Below, one piece after another: positions 21,601 through 32,370 of a DNA stretch of 64,000 bases. The notes under the pieces were generated by a model. That model saw nothing but the letters and a program-made list of their open reading frames with translations, was not told the origin of the DNA and searched no databases. A program made the translations under genes and the position numbers. The first letter of the stretch is position 1; each line of letters begins with the position of its first letter. Source of the DNA: Bedellia somnulentella (Eukaryota; Arthropoda; Insecta; Lepidoptera; Bedelliidae); the NCBI GenBank assembly GCA_963576735.1, contig OY755172.1, positions 5,952,001-6,016,000 of the forward strand, given 5' to 3'.

Positions 21601-22200
21601 CTACTCTGAGACATGACTAAACGTTTTTCTATACAACGGTGACATTCCTATTCCCCGACGTTCTCGTTGTATGGTCCGTAGCTCGATGTCCTGATTCTGC
21701 CGATGCTCTGGCACGGGGCGGCTGGCGGCGGCGGGTCCCGCACGGTGGGGGCTGAGACTGTAAATATCCTTGATGTCCGAGTGAAAATTGTCTATTGGAA
21801 GGAACTCGTCTTTTGGTATCTGACTTGATATTTTACTCATCTCGCCAATAAGTTGTTCGGGTGTGAGCAGACGCAAGTCGATACTTCCTTGATAAGACGC
21901 GGTCAATGTTGTTGTTAATGTTTCTTGAATGTCTTTAATGTTTGTAAGCAAATTGTTGGCGAGAGTGAATGCTATAGCAATGTTGCTAAGGTCAGCACTT
22001 GTCTGCAATTCCTTCGAAAACTTAGCCATAGTGTATTCTAAGTCGGTTAAATGTCCTTTTAACATCTTATTTTGTGAATCCATTAATTTTTCGGTTGATT
22101 TCAACATGCTGTTTTGATCTTCTATGATTGAAGTTTGTTTTTTCCATAGCGTAATGACATGTTTCTGCCGCGGCGCGTGCGAGAGTTGTAAGTAGTTCAT
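21601..22200 (-). CDS. Env-like remnant, internally deleted
   Basis: A 199-codon frame just before the 3' LTR. The first about 150 residues are a coiled-coil-rich stretch (SIIEDQNSMLKSTEKLMDSQ) followed by SIDLRLLTPEQLIGEMSKI. This resembles the region after the fusion peptide in insect retroviral and F-type Env proteins. The expected membrane anchor is missing. The last about 50 residues (HRAGPAAASRP onward) look unrelated or tail-derived, suggesting a deletion junction. Position next to the 3' LTR fits env. Confidence 0.55.
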   Translation of the reverse strand: MNYLQLSHAPRQKHVITLWKKQTSIIEDQNSMLKSTEKLMDSQNKMLKGHLTDLEYTMAKFSKELQTSADLSNIAIAFTLANNLLTNIKDIQETLTTTLTASYQGSIDLRLLTPEQLIGEMSKISSQIPKDEFLPIDNFHSDIKDIYSLSPHRAGPAAASRPVPEHRQNQDIELRTIQRERRGIGMSPLYRKTFSHVSE

Positions 22201-22427
22201 TATGGTATCCGATTTCTAAACACCCATGTTTTTAATTGATCGACGATCCCCTTGTAGTGTGACTTGTCATGTTCTTTATAATCGTGCAACGGCGGCGTTT
22301 CTTGATTATTATATATCGCTAAGGTTTGCTGTAAGGGGTAGCCGCACTTGATAGCTACTTTTCTCCAGTTGAATTGTTGTTTTCTTGTAAAACTCGATGT
22401 ATCTTGATAACTGGGAAGATTTTCCAA
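22200..22427 (-). CDS. Unrecognised BEL/Pao-element frame
   Basis: A 75-codon frame whose stop overlaps the ATG of the env-like frame. It contains NWRKVAIKCGYPLQQTLAIY. I do not recognise it. It could be a remnant of gag, the pol C-terminus or the env N-terminus. Confidence 0.3.
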   Translation of the reverse strand: MENLPSYQDTSSFTRKQQFNWRKVAIKCGYPLQQTLAIYNNQETPPLHDYKEHDKSHYKGIVDQLKTWVFRNRIP

Positions 22428-22529
22428 TATCTTCTATTTCCCAAAACTGTGAATATTGCGGCCAATAGTACTTCTGTAGACGGCTTCCAGTAATATGGTG
22501 TGAAGTTTTTGGTTTAATTTATTGCCGCA

Positions 22530-22872
22530 CGTTCTAATAAGCTTCATGCAGTGTCGTATTGTGACATCTTGTCTTGTCATAGTGCTGATACAGGCAAATG
22601 CAGCACATTTTAATGTTCGTTATTGCTTGGTTTCTTTGGGCTGGCGTCAGGTCATTAAACTCTTAGCAAAAATATATGCCATGTTCATTGCTTTGACAAA
22701 AGTTGCAATTTAATCTCGTAATTCTTGATGATTTGCCAACTTGCGATGTTGCTACCTTGCTGTTTGTATAAACTTGCTTCTTCGGACTATATTTTCCGGC
22801 ACGTGTAGGAAATTTCGTAGATGTGCTTGGTTTGGAATGATATGATTCTTGTTTTCGGCGTGAGGATTCCAA
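22530..22872 (-). pseudogene. gag: BEL/Pao gag remnant
   Basis: A basic serine-rich stretch leads to a zinc-knuckle-like CNFCQSNEHGIYFC. A TAA follows at once, and then EFNDLTPAQRNQAI and a second cysteine cluster continue in the same frame. This layout matches BEL/Pao gag C-termini. The in-frame stop makes the copy defective. Confidence 0.65.
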
Positions 22873-22929
22873 AGTCGTGAACTTGTTTTGGAAACTCCAT
22901 TGATAATTGATTTCTAGTTTCTGGATAGT

Positions 22930-24256
22930 TCTTGATAAAAATTTATTACGTAGAAATAGGGTTCAGCTGTTGTCTACTCTTGCTCTTCATATCTTGCTGA
23001 GCACAATAAACCTTGATATTGTAGTTGACTTGCTTCCTTGGTCGCTTGTTAACCAGCAGTGGCAGTGCATTAGCTCACTATGTACAGGTCTTGTTCCCTG
23101 TACGTGATGCTTGATAAAAGTAAGGTACTTTTAGCGCTTATTACGTAGAAAAAGGGGTCAGCTATTTTCTACTCTTAATAACTTGATACCTTGAATTAAT
23201 CTTGATAATGTAAAGGACTTGATTCCTTGGTAGCTTGTTAACCATCACCGTCAGTGCGTTAGATTACTATGTCCAGGGACTTGTTTCCTGTACGTGATTG
23301 CGTAGAAATAGGGTTCAGCTATTTTCTACTCTTGATAACTTGATATCTTGATGAGTTCAATTAACCTTGATATTGTAGTGGACTTGATTCCTTGGTCGCT
23401 TGTTAACCATCAGCGTCAGTGCGTTAGCTCAAGTGATGTGGACGTGCGCCTTCTCAATACACCGGTGGAACCCGCTGGTGGGAAGCCGGTGACCGATTCG
23501 CAATCACTCAAGACACACAAAGACTCTGAATTCTTTTTGTCGAAGGACCACTATGTACAGGTCTTGTTCCCTGTACGTGATGCTTGATAAAGGTAAGGTA
23601 CCTTTTTAGCGCTTATTGCGTAGAAATAGGGTTCAGCTATTTTCTACTCTTAATAACTCGATATCTTGAATTAATCTTGATAATGTAAAGGACTTGATTC
23701 CTTGGTAGCTTGTTAACCATCAGCGTCAGTGCGTTAGCTCACTATGTACAGGTCTTGTTCCCTGTACGTGATGCTTGCTAAAAGTAAGGTACTTTTTTAG
23801 CGCTTATTACGTAGAAATAGGGTTCAGCTATTTTCTACTCTTAATAACTTGATAACTTGAATTAATCTTGATAATGTGAAGGACTTGATTCCTTGGTCGC
23901 TTGTTAACTGTCAGCGTCCGTGCGTTAGCTCACTATGTACAGGTCTTGTTTCCTGTACGTGATGCTTGATAAAAGTAAGGTACCTTTTTAGCGCTTATTG
24001 CGTAGAAATAGGGTTCAGCTATTTTCTACTCTTGATAACTTGATATCTTGTTGAGTTCAATTAACCTTGATATTGTAGTGGACTTGATTCCATGGTCGCT
24101 TGTTAACCATCAGCGTCAGTGCGTTAGCTCAAGTGATGTGGACGTGCGCCTTCTCAATACACCGGTGGAACCCGCTGGTGGGAAGCCGGTGACCGATTCG
24201 CTATCACTCAAGAAACACAAAGACTCTGATATATATATTTTTTCCGTCGAAGGACC
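22930..24256 (-). repeat. Tandem array of about 200-bp units in the BEL/Pao leader
   Basis: About six diverged units each contain GTAGAAATAGGGTTCAGCT, TTGTTAACCATCAGCGTCAG and TGTACAGGTCTTG-CCTGTACGTGATGCTTG. Two of them (about 23430-23545 and 24130-24250) share an extra insert with GTGGACGTGCGCCTTCTC. Each unit carries a near copy of the LTR edge. Confidence 0.8.
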
Positions 24257-24260
24257 ACTA

Positions 24261-24438
24261 TGTACAGGGTCTTGTGTCCTGTACAAGATACTTGATATTA
24301 CATCTTGTTAATAAAACGACAAGTGTATGGTATGATTTCTTGTATTGAACTAAACTTAAATGACTAACAAAGCGGTTTATATACATTAACAAATTGCTGA
24401 ATCTTAGTTTCTACATAATAATGATGTGTACTTGTACA
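24261..24438 (-). repeat. BEL/Pao element 5' LTR
   Basis: 178 bp. On the minus strand it is followed after two bases by TGGTCCTTCGAC, which has the form of a tRNA primer-binding site. I cannot name the tRNA with confidence. Confidence 0.8.
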
Positions 24439-24443
24439 ATCGC

Positions 24444-25190
24444 TATACTAATATATATGTACTTGATATTTCAATCCCTTAAGGGGAGAGTTTCTAAAAC
24501 CCTTTTTATTGTTCATAATAATCATGAAACAAACCATTTTGTACCAAGTTACGAAGTTCAAAAATGAGAATATCTTAAGTAAGTATAGACACAGATAATA
24601 GGTATAGATAGCAGTTTAGGGCTGCGATGGCAACCCGGTGCTGCCCCCTACACTGACTGTTGGCGGTTGTGCGAGAGTTGATAGCCGATCAGTCATAGAT
24701 GGCAGTTCTAAAATAAATTGTAATCGTAAGTGTAATATGATAATATTTACAAACTAACTGACCCGACAGACATCGAACTGTAACAAAAGTTTGGTTTGAA
24801 CTGAAGTATTTATAATAAAGAAAATAACAAATCATACAGCTGTGTAGAAAGCATCTACTCGCACCATCTTGTATGCAATATACTCATTAGTAACGATTTG
24901 GTTTAGAAGGTTATGGCTTTTTGATGCTCCTGTGGGAACCATTGCGAAATCCGGGATAAATGATATCCTATATGTTGGTCAGGTGTATTAAGCTACATTC
25001 ATTCCAAATTTGATCGAGATCCGTCTAATAGAATTAACGTGATGACCGGAAACACAGAAAGACAGACAGACATTTTGTTAAAAAGCGCAAATAGACTTCA
25101 GTATCAAAAATAAAACATAATCTACCGGTTTTTATTATTTTTTCTTCAATGTATGGTTTTGACCTCAGTACAGTCCTATTATAGTAATAG
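24444..25190. other. No gene; dispersed-repeat remnants
   Basis: Contains a lepidopteran-type repeat fragment around 24750-25130 with GACAGACAGACA. I see no gene. Confidence 0.5.
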
Positions 25191-25800
25191 ATAGATAGAT
25201 AGATAGATCAATCTATACCCCACTCAACTTCCAAAAGTAGTTGAGCAATTTCTTGTTCTGAAACCCTACCCCTTTTAGGGATTAATAGCCGTTAGTGCAT
25301 GTACGTATTCAAGCAACAAAGCAATTTTGACTGGATAGTATAAAGTTGTGATCAATAGTCTCTGCCTTGCTTATCCCAGTGAGAACGTGTTAACGTAATA
25401 GTGCGAAAAGAATATTTATGTATACTTATCTTCGATCATATATACCAAAGATGCCGCACTCCATACAAATTCAACGCACAAAAGTGGACCACGAGAATGA
25501 CAAGACTGTTAGACAATTAAATATTTATTTTTCTACGATTATCGACCTTACCAAATTTTCTTAAGACATATTATTAATTGCAAGATCTAGCACGCGACTG
25601 TCAGTGAAAAAGTGCTTACCATATAAATAAGCACTGTTTCGCCGGGCCGTTTTTCGTGCTTTATTGGTGTATCTTTGATATATATGATCGAAGATACTTA
25701 TACATTATACCCACGCCATACATGACCCGCAACCCAAACAAAATCAAAATCCAAAAGTGGCGATGGATCTTATTATTCCGAAGTTCTGGGGTTTTGATAT

Positions 25801-25988
25801 TTACATACATACATTTATATTTGCTCACGGCTATAAATCCCTTGAAGGGGTAGCCCTAGCCCTAGCTCTGACTGAATCAGAAATTCCTCAGCCACTTTTG
25901 GAAGTTGCGTGGAGAAAAGATGGTTAAATAAAGGTTGTTGGTGATGGGTCTCCAAACACCTCCAACCGCATTACCCAAAAATCCCTTA
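25801..25988 (-). repeat. SINE-like family A, left half of a split copy
   Basis: It runs from the CATA tail to CCCAAAAATCCCTTA and stops at the foldback element. The rest of the same SINE resumes at 29350 and runs to GCCGACACTATACAG. Confidence 0.85.
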
Positions 25989-26444
25989 AGAGCTTATTCC
26001 ATTACACTTTGTCGTTTCTGAATTCAGACGTCCTTCGAAGTAACTGCCGCAGACGCTTGTTATTCCACTGCACAATTTTCAGTTTCTGAATCATTCGAGA
26101 GCGCGCGATGATCGCGGGTTGTCGTACGAAATTGCTCCCGCCTTTTTTTAGAACGCTCTCTATCGGACTCTCTTATGAACTATACCACTCTCATTATATA
26201 AACGACGACACATTGCGTCTATATATCCCTTTCGCTACTATACTAACATATACCCTATTCATGTACACAAGCTTTTCCAAATATTTTTACGTCATATTTC
26301 ACACAAAATATTAAATAAGCGGGAACTCCTATTATGACTTAAAAATAAAAGCATATTTATTAAAAAGTTTGCCGGGGTCGTACGAAGTGGCGATCGATAG
26401 TTTCAGCCTACCCCAATGAGAAATAATGACGTGAGTATTTGTAT

Positions 26445-27430
26445 CCCACCAAAAACATTTTCATGTAAAATGTTGCCAAGACGAGCCCATATGACTCGCA
26501 CTGTCAAAAAGTTATCAGATCTCATGTAGAGCCAAGCTTCTAACACTACACGCCTTAACTCTACAAGGCCTAACTTCACAGACTCTACACCTTAGTCAAA
26601 ATAGGTGGCTTGGCCATTTCGCTACATTCACATCGGCGTAAGGTGAAAAATCAATTCACTGTTCATTACTTTTGTGTTATACAATAGTTCTTGTAGTAAC
26701 GAACGGCCAAGCCACATATTTTGACTAAGGTGTAGAGTTTGTGAAGTTAGGCCTTGTAGAGTTAGGGCGTGTAGTGTTAGAAGCTTGGCTCTACATGAGA
26801 TCTGATAACTTTTTGACAGTGCCAGTCATATGGGCTCGTCTTGGCAACATTTTACATGAAAATATTTTTGGTGGGATTTCATTTCTTTTTGTAAGTTGTT
26901 TGTAACAATTTTTTTTTTATAACAAGTAGTACCTATACATATATATATCTGAGGGCACCAAGTTTTAGATTATTATTAGATTAGACCTCTAGCGTCATCA
27001 AAATTTAATCTTTTAAAATTACAGGTCTCATACAAACTCCCATCCCCTAGTTTAAGGGGTTGGAGGATGAAAGTTACAAGTTTAATAATTTTTTTGTTGT
27101 TTGTGTGCTAATACTAGCTTACCTACAAAATTTCAGCTTTCTAGGACATTAGGAAATACCTTAATAATTTTGATGATCATCAGTGAGTCAGTGACGAAAT
27201 CAGCGTTTTTTAGATATAAATAAAATCTGAAGTATAAAAGCTAATGTAATTAAAACTTAATATGTTCAATAAGTCCGCTATTGACAATATATCCCGAAAA
27301 TTTTGTTGATCTAGCATAATCCAAACCCAAGTTATGAGGGTTCAAAAAAACGACGAAGCGCTTCGAAAAAAGGTAGGTAGTACCCGTGCGCTTCGCTTGG
27401 CTCGTCTTGGCGGGGGCACTACCGTGCCCC
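26445..27430 (-). mobile_element. Composite hairpin element, copy 2
   Basis: The palindrome (26445-26880) and tail (26880-27430) match the copy at 3690-4635 in reverse orientation. The palindrome/tail junction is the same, so the two parts move as a unit. Confidence 0.75.
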
Positions 27431-27905
27431 CAGATGTAATTAATCGTATCTGCCTACTCCAATGAGAGACAATGGCGTGAATATATGTATGCATATATGT
27501 GATTAAACGTATTTGCTTACCCCAATGGGAAATAATGGCGTGAGTATATGTATGCATGTATGTAATTATACGCCTGTGCCTACCCCCACGAGAAGTGACG
27601 GCGTGAGTATAAGTATGAATATTTAAACAATACGTATCTGCCTACCCCTAACGGAAATAATGGCGGGAGTTTAAGTATGTATGTATGTAATTAAAATTAT
27701 CTGCTTACCACCAGCGGAAGTAATAGCGTGAGTATATGTGCGTATGTATGTAATTAAACGTATCTGCCTACTCCGATGGGAAGTAATGGCGTGAATATTT
27801 ATAATATAATATAATATAATTTGCATGTATGTGATAAAACGTATTTACCTACCCCAATCGGAAATAATAGCGTGAGTATATGTATGTATGTATGAATATA
27901 ACATA
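27430..27905 (+). repeat. Minisatellite of LINE-tail units (forward)
   Basis: Six to eight diverged units of about 60-70 bp, each with TCTGCCTACCCC, GGAAATAATGGCGTGAG, TATATGTATG and GTAATTAAACG. Each unit copies the 3' tail of the LINE fragment at 31.9-32.4 kb. Confidence 0.8.
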
Positions 27906-28309
27906 ACATAACATAAACGTTCACGCCGAATATCCCCGAAGGGTTGGCAGAGGTACTAATACTTCTGAATATCACGTGACTTTGTCACCTGGTGTTCAGA
28001 GTACCCATGTTTTGCTTTGAGTACCCATGGACAGTATACTCACGTGATAGGGGGCAGGCCTGTATGAATATAATTATGCATATCTGCCTACCCTACCTAC
28101 CTACCCTGGAATTAATGGCGTGAGCATATGTATATCTGCTACAAAAATTTGTCTACTTTTCAGAAGCCTAGCGTTCTGAACGTTATTCCACTAGTCTGAA
28201 TTCAGATTCTGTGGATTTCAGACGTCTTCATTCAGACAAATGGAATAAGCTCTTAACGGTATTGGGGCTTTTAAAGAGAGAGAGAGTCTGAATTCAGACG
28301 TCTGTTTCA

Positions 28310-28925
28310 AATATGCATACATATACTCACGCCATCATTTCCCGTGGGGGTAGGCGCAGGCGTATAATTACATACATAAACTAACGCCATTATTTCCCAT
28401 GGGTGTAGGCAAATACGTATCACTACGTTACGTAACGTACGTAATAATAACATACATACTTATAGCCACGCCATTATTTCCGACTGGGGTACATGCAAAT
28501 TATATTATATTATAAATATTCACGTCATTACTTCCAATCGGAGTAGGCAGATACGTTTAATTACATACATACACACTCATACTCACGCCATTACTTCCGA
28601 TTGTGGTAAGCAGATAATTTTAATTACATACATACATACTTAAACTCCCACCATTATTTCCTTTTGGGATAGGCAGATACGTATTGTTTCAAATATGCAT
28701 ACATATACTCACGCTATCACTTCCCGTGGGGGTAGGCACAGGCGTATAATTACATACATGCATACATATACTCACGCCATTATTTCCCATTGGGGTAAGC
28801 AAATACGTTTAATCATATATATGCATACATATATTAACGCCATTATCTCTCATTGGAGTAGGCAGATACGATTAATTACATACAAATACTCACGTCATTA
28901 TTTCTCATTGGGGTAGGCTGAAACT
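28310..28925 (-). repeat. Minisatellite of LINE-tail units (reverse)
   Basis: The same unit as at 27430-27905 but in opposite orientation: CATACATATACTCACGCCAT, TATTTCCCATTGGGGTAGGC. Together the two arrays make an imperfect palindrome centred near 28.1 kb. Confidence 0.8.
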
Positions 28926-29349
28926 ATCGATCGCCACTTCGTACGACCCCGGCAAACTTTTTAATTAATATGCTTTTATTTTTAAGTCATATAGGAGTTC
29001 CCGCTTATTTAATATTTTGTGTGAAATATGACGTGAAAATATTTGGAAAAGGTTGTGTACATGAATAGGGTATATGTTAGTATAGTAGCGAAAGGGATAT
29101 ATAGACGCAATGTGTCGTCGTTTATATAATGAGAGTGGTATAGTTCATAAGAGAGTCCGATAGAGAGCGTTCTAAAAAAAAGGCGGGAGCAATTTCGTAC
29201 GACCGCCCGCAATCATCGCGCGCTCGCGAATGATTCAGATCAGAATAGTCAGAAACTGAAATCGGTATAGTGGAATAACAAGCGTCTGCGGCAGTAACTT
29301 CGAAGGACTTCTGAATTCAGAAACGACAAAGTGTAATGGAATAAGCTCT

Positions 29350-29411
29350 TTAGCGCCACCCCTCGGCCGGAAGCAATGGGGTAGTGCTATTCTAAGCCGA
29401 CACTATACAGA
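29350..29411 (-). repeat. SINE-like family A, right half of the split copy
   Basis: Completes the SINE interrupted at 25988 and ends GGGGTAGTGCTATTCTAAGC then CGACACTATACAG. Confidence 0.8.
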
Positions 29412-30740
29412 CACAGCTTTTGATATTTATATACGTGAAAGTATTGCTACAAGTTATAATATAACGTACAAGGAATTGTGACATAAGACGAAGATAGAGG
29501 CGTCTTGGTCTAATAACAACTAGTTTTAATACGAAGTAAAAGGTGTGTCATTCCGACGTATCGTTATGGTTTGTTAAACTATAAACGAAACGCATCGAAT
29601 CGCGAAATGGTGTCAAGGCCATTTCCATGGGAGTCCTTTAGGCTATTTTAAGCTACTTGTGAGTCAGCCGTTGATTTGATATTTCAGTTATTCTGTCTTC
29701 GAAATGAGTCTAACTTACGAGTGAATATTAAGCCTAATAGTAAACAAGAGTAACATTGTAAATTGCTATGGCTTGCTTCTTTTAGCTACTCGCCGGAGGT
29801 AGCGGGTTCGAATACCGCTGTGAGTAATATTTTATATGATGAATATGAATCTTTTCTTAGCCTTGAATGTATTTATACCAACGGCTTCAAATTTCAAATT
29901 TATAATAAAGGTAATAAGAAATTCTTCAGCCTCTTTTGAAAGTACTGTAAGGAAAAGATTGTAAGATGCTTTGTCCAACTTGATTGTCTAATACGACGCT
30001 GGTGATGATTTACACTCTAGATTGGCATTATTTGTGCTAGTCTAACCAACACGTGTATAAAACGACTTTTCGCCACATAACATCAAGAAACGTTTTACTT
30101 CTAGATGAGACACAATTACGAAATAAAAACCAGTATGAAGTAACTAGACAAAACACTCAATTTCGTAAGAGATCCATATAAATTTTAATGATAGTTCTCA
30201 AGAGCAAGTAAGGGCATGTTTCGTATTGTTCTTCTATACTAGGATAAGAATAGTCTATTCGTATGACTGAAATTAGGTGATGTTGGGAAAATGTTACAAA
30301 AAATTTAGCTTACTAAATAAAACTAAACAGATTTTTAGAATTGACAAAACCTGCATGTTGTGGCTGAAATTCTAGATATTCCGATCTATACCTATTATTC
30401 CTTTTTAGCTGTTGTGGGTGTTGAGGAGCAGCACTTAAATGCTTTGACCCTGTAAAATACTGACGGTTAATTTAGTTACCTACCTTTACATAAATGAAAA
30501 ATTAAAAGTAATACAACAAATATATAAAAATAAATGAATCTCTTTCGCCTTAGAGACAACCGGTCCATGGGGCTTAGAACAGTTGCGCGTAGATTTTTAT
30601 AGGAAATATTGTCTCAATGTTGCTTTATCAAACTAGCGGTCTCCAGGGCTGACACATATTTTGGTCAAAGAAATAATGCCGCTAGCCTCTCGCAAACAGT
30701 ACTCCCTAGCGGCAATGATGTTTAGGAAAATCATCATTTA
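29412..30740. other. No gene recognised
   Basis: A tRNA-like scrap with a GCGGGTTCGAATACCGC B box is at about 29765-29830. Nothing else is supported. Confidence 0.45.
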
Positions 30741-30981
30741 TTATACATAAACATAAACATATACTCACGGCTATAAATCCCTAGAAGGGGTAGCCAGAGC
30801 TAAGGAATTAGAAAATTTTCAGCCACTTTTGGAAGTTACGTGGGGAAAAGATGGTAAAATAAAGGTCTCTAACCGCATCGCCCAAAAATCCCTTAAAAGC
30901 CCCAATACCGTTTTGTCGCCTCTTACGTACACCCACCGGAAGAAATGGGGTAGTGCTATTCTAAGCCGACACTACACAGCG
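30741..30981 (-). repeat. SINE-like family A copy
   Basis: Near-complete antisense copy from CATATACTCACGGCTATAAA to GCCGACACTACACAG. Confidence 0.85.
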
Positions 30982-31620
30982 ATTCATTATTATGTATATT
31001 ATTTACATATTTTATTAATATATTGTAATCAATCAATAATAGGACTCAAATTCAAAGACTCAAACGTTGATAAAATGTTGCATTATTTCAGTATTAATAT
31101 ATGATCAAGAGCAAAACTCATCTCTGAAACCATTTTATTAAAATAAACAGTTTATGAAGATAAATTTACTTTCTATAGGTTTGGACTTTGAAAGGAGTCA
31201 ATAGACTCACCAAACTTTTATGAATGGTGCTAATAAACTAATTTAGATCTAACTTCACACGCTTCTGTCTGATTGCCTAAATGAGAGCCATTAATTCAAA
31301 TTCTTCTAACCGCTACAAAATTCATTTGAGAGATTGAGTCAACGCGCATTTTGGTACACACAATTCTGAAACGAATTTACATATACGTAAAACATCCCAT
31401 ACTGATCAAACGGAAATAAGACATAAATAAATGCGCACCCATATACCTATTCTTCCATAGAAAAAAATATAGGTCCCTTTAAAGGCCATCAATCTCTCTA
31501 CGCGCGGAAGTACAGTCTTAATCTAAAATGCTTAACTTAATTTATAAAATTAAAATATTACTAATCATAAATGTTAACCTTTTGTGAGGGAGACAAAGAG
31601 TTCAGATAATCAAAATAGAT

Positions 31621-31800
31621 ATATACAGATATTCACGGCTATATATCCCAAAAAAGGTAGCCGGAGCATTAGAATCAGATATTTTTCAACCATGGGTTAC
31701 CAACCGCAACGCGCTACAATCATTTAAAAAAAACTAAATACCCTCAGTCGCCTCTAACGACACCCACGGGTTAAAATGTGTTAGTGCTATTCTAAGTAGA
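31621..31800 (-). repeat. Degraded SINE-like family A copy
   Basis: Antisense copy with an internal deletion. The tail (TTCACGGCTATATATCCC) and the TTAGTGCTATTCTAAG end are both recognisable. Confidence 0.65.
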
Positions 31801-31894
31801 GATTACAAAACATCTGGAGTAAAATTATGTTTATATTAAAACTTGCACTAAGCCCTTCTTTTGGGATTTTTTGGGATTTATAGCCGTTAGTATA

Positions 31895-32370
31895 ATTATG
31901 GCAATAGGCTCGAATGGCAGTGCATGATGCTGTTCTGGTTCCTACACTTATGTATGGCAGTGAATGTTGCGTGTGGCAGAAGAAGCATGAGAGCAGAGTG
32001 AATGCATTAGAGATGAGGTCCCTTAGAAAAATGTGTAATGTAAGGTTATGTAATGTGATGTTATAAAAAGATAGAAAAAGGAATGTTGAGATGGTTTGGG
32101 CACATAGAGAGGATGGATGACAGTAAATTGGTGAAATAGATCTATAGAGCCAACGTGGAAGATAATGTGAGTACAGGACGATCACGGAGGACACACCTGG
32201 ACCAAATAGAGTGTGTGCTCAAAAAGGCCGGCGTCCGATGAAGAATAAAAGAGCATGTATGAAAAGATTGATGGATGTAAACGACACTTGAGAGGTTTAC
32301 CAGTGTCGTAAAAAGTGTGTGGCGATCAAGAGTCTCTGCCTACCCCAATGGGAAATAATGGCATGAGTAT
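31895..32370 (+). mobile_element. 3' fragment of an RTE-like LINE
   Basis: A broken frame contains VHDAVLVPTLMYGSECW, HESRVNALEMRSLRKMC and a wFGHiERMDD-like segment. These are typical of the C-terminal part of lepidopteran endonuclease/reverse-transcriptase LINEs. It ends at CTGCCTACCCCAATGGGAAA, TAATGGCATGAGTATATTTATG. Deletions and stops make it non-functional. Its tail is the unit of the minisatellites at 27.4-28.9 kb. Confidence 0.75.

Larger units (their letters stand above)
21351..24438 (-). mobile_element. Internally deleted BEL/Pao LTR element
   Basis: Two 178-bp direct repeats (21351-21528 and 24261-24438) both begin and end with TGTACA. They are flanked by the 5-bp duplication ATCGC (21346-21350 and 24439-24443). 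Five bases and the gag zinc-finger style fit BEL/Pao. On the minus strand the order is LTR, an expanded tandem-repeat leader, a broken gag remnant, an env-like frame, LTR. No reverse transcriptase or integrase remains, so it must have moved using another element's enzymes. The LTRs are nearly identical, so insertion was recent. Confidence 0.85.
25989..29349. mobile_element. 3.36-kb foldback element inserted in a SINE
   Basis: The ends are AGAGCTTATTCCATTACAC and its complement, flanked by TTA on both sides (25986-25988 and 29350-29352). Inverted arms of about 455-475 bp (25989-26444 and 28875-29349) are almost identical. The interior holds hairpin element copy 2, two opposed minisatellite arrays and a family B SINE piece. 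It has no coding capacity. The TTA duplication suggests PIF/Harbinger-type mobilisation (inference). Confidence 0.8.

Noticed and set aside
26108..26314. 68-codon frame repeated at 29009-29212
   Set aside because: Both lie in the complementary arms of the foldback element. The shared frame reflects the inverted repeat, not a gene.
27430..28925. CRISPR-like regularly spaced repeats
   Set aside because: The units are diverged copies of a LINE tail without unique spacers, and the host is an animal.
31787..32194. 135-codon minus-strand frame
   Set aside because: It is the antisense shadow of the LINE fragment, which is read on the plus strand.
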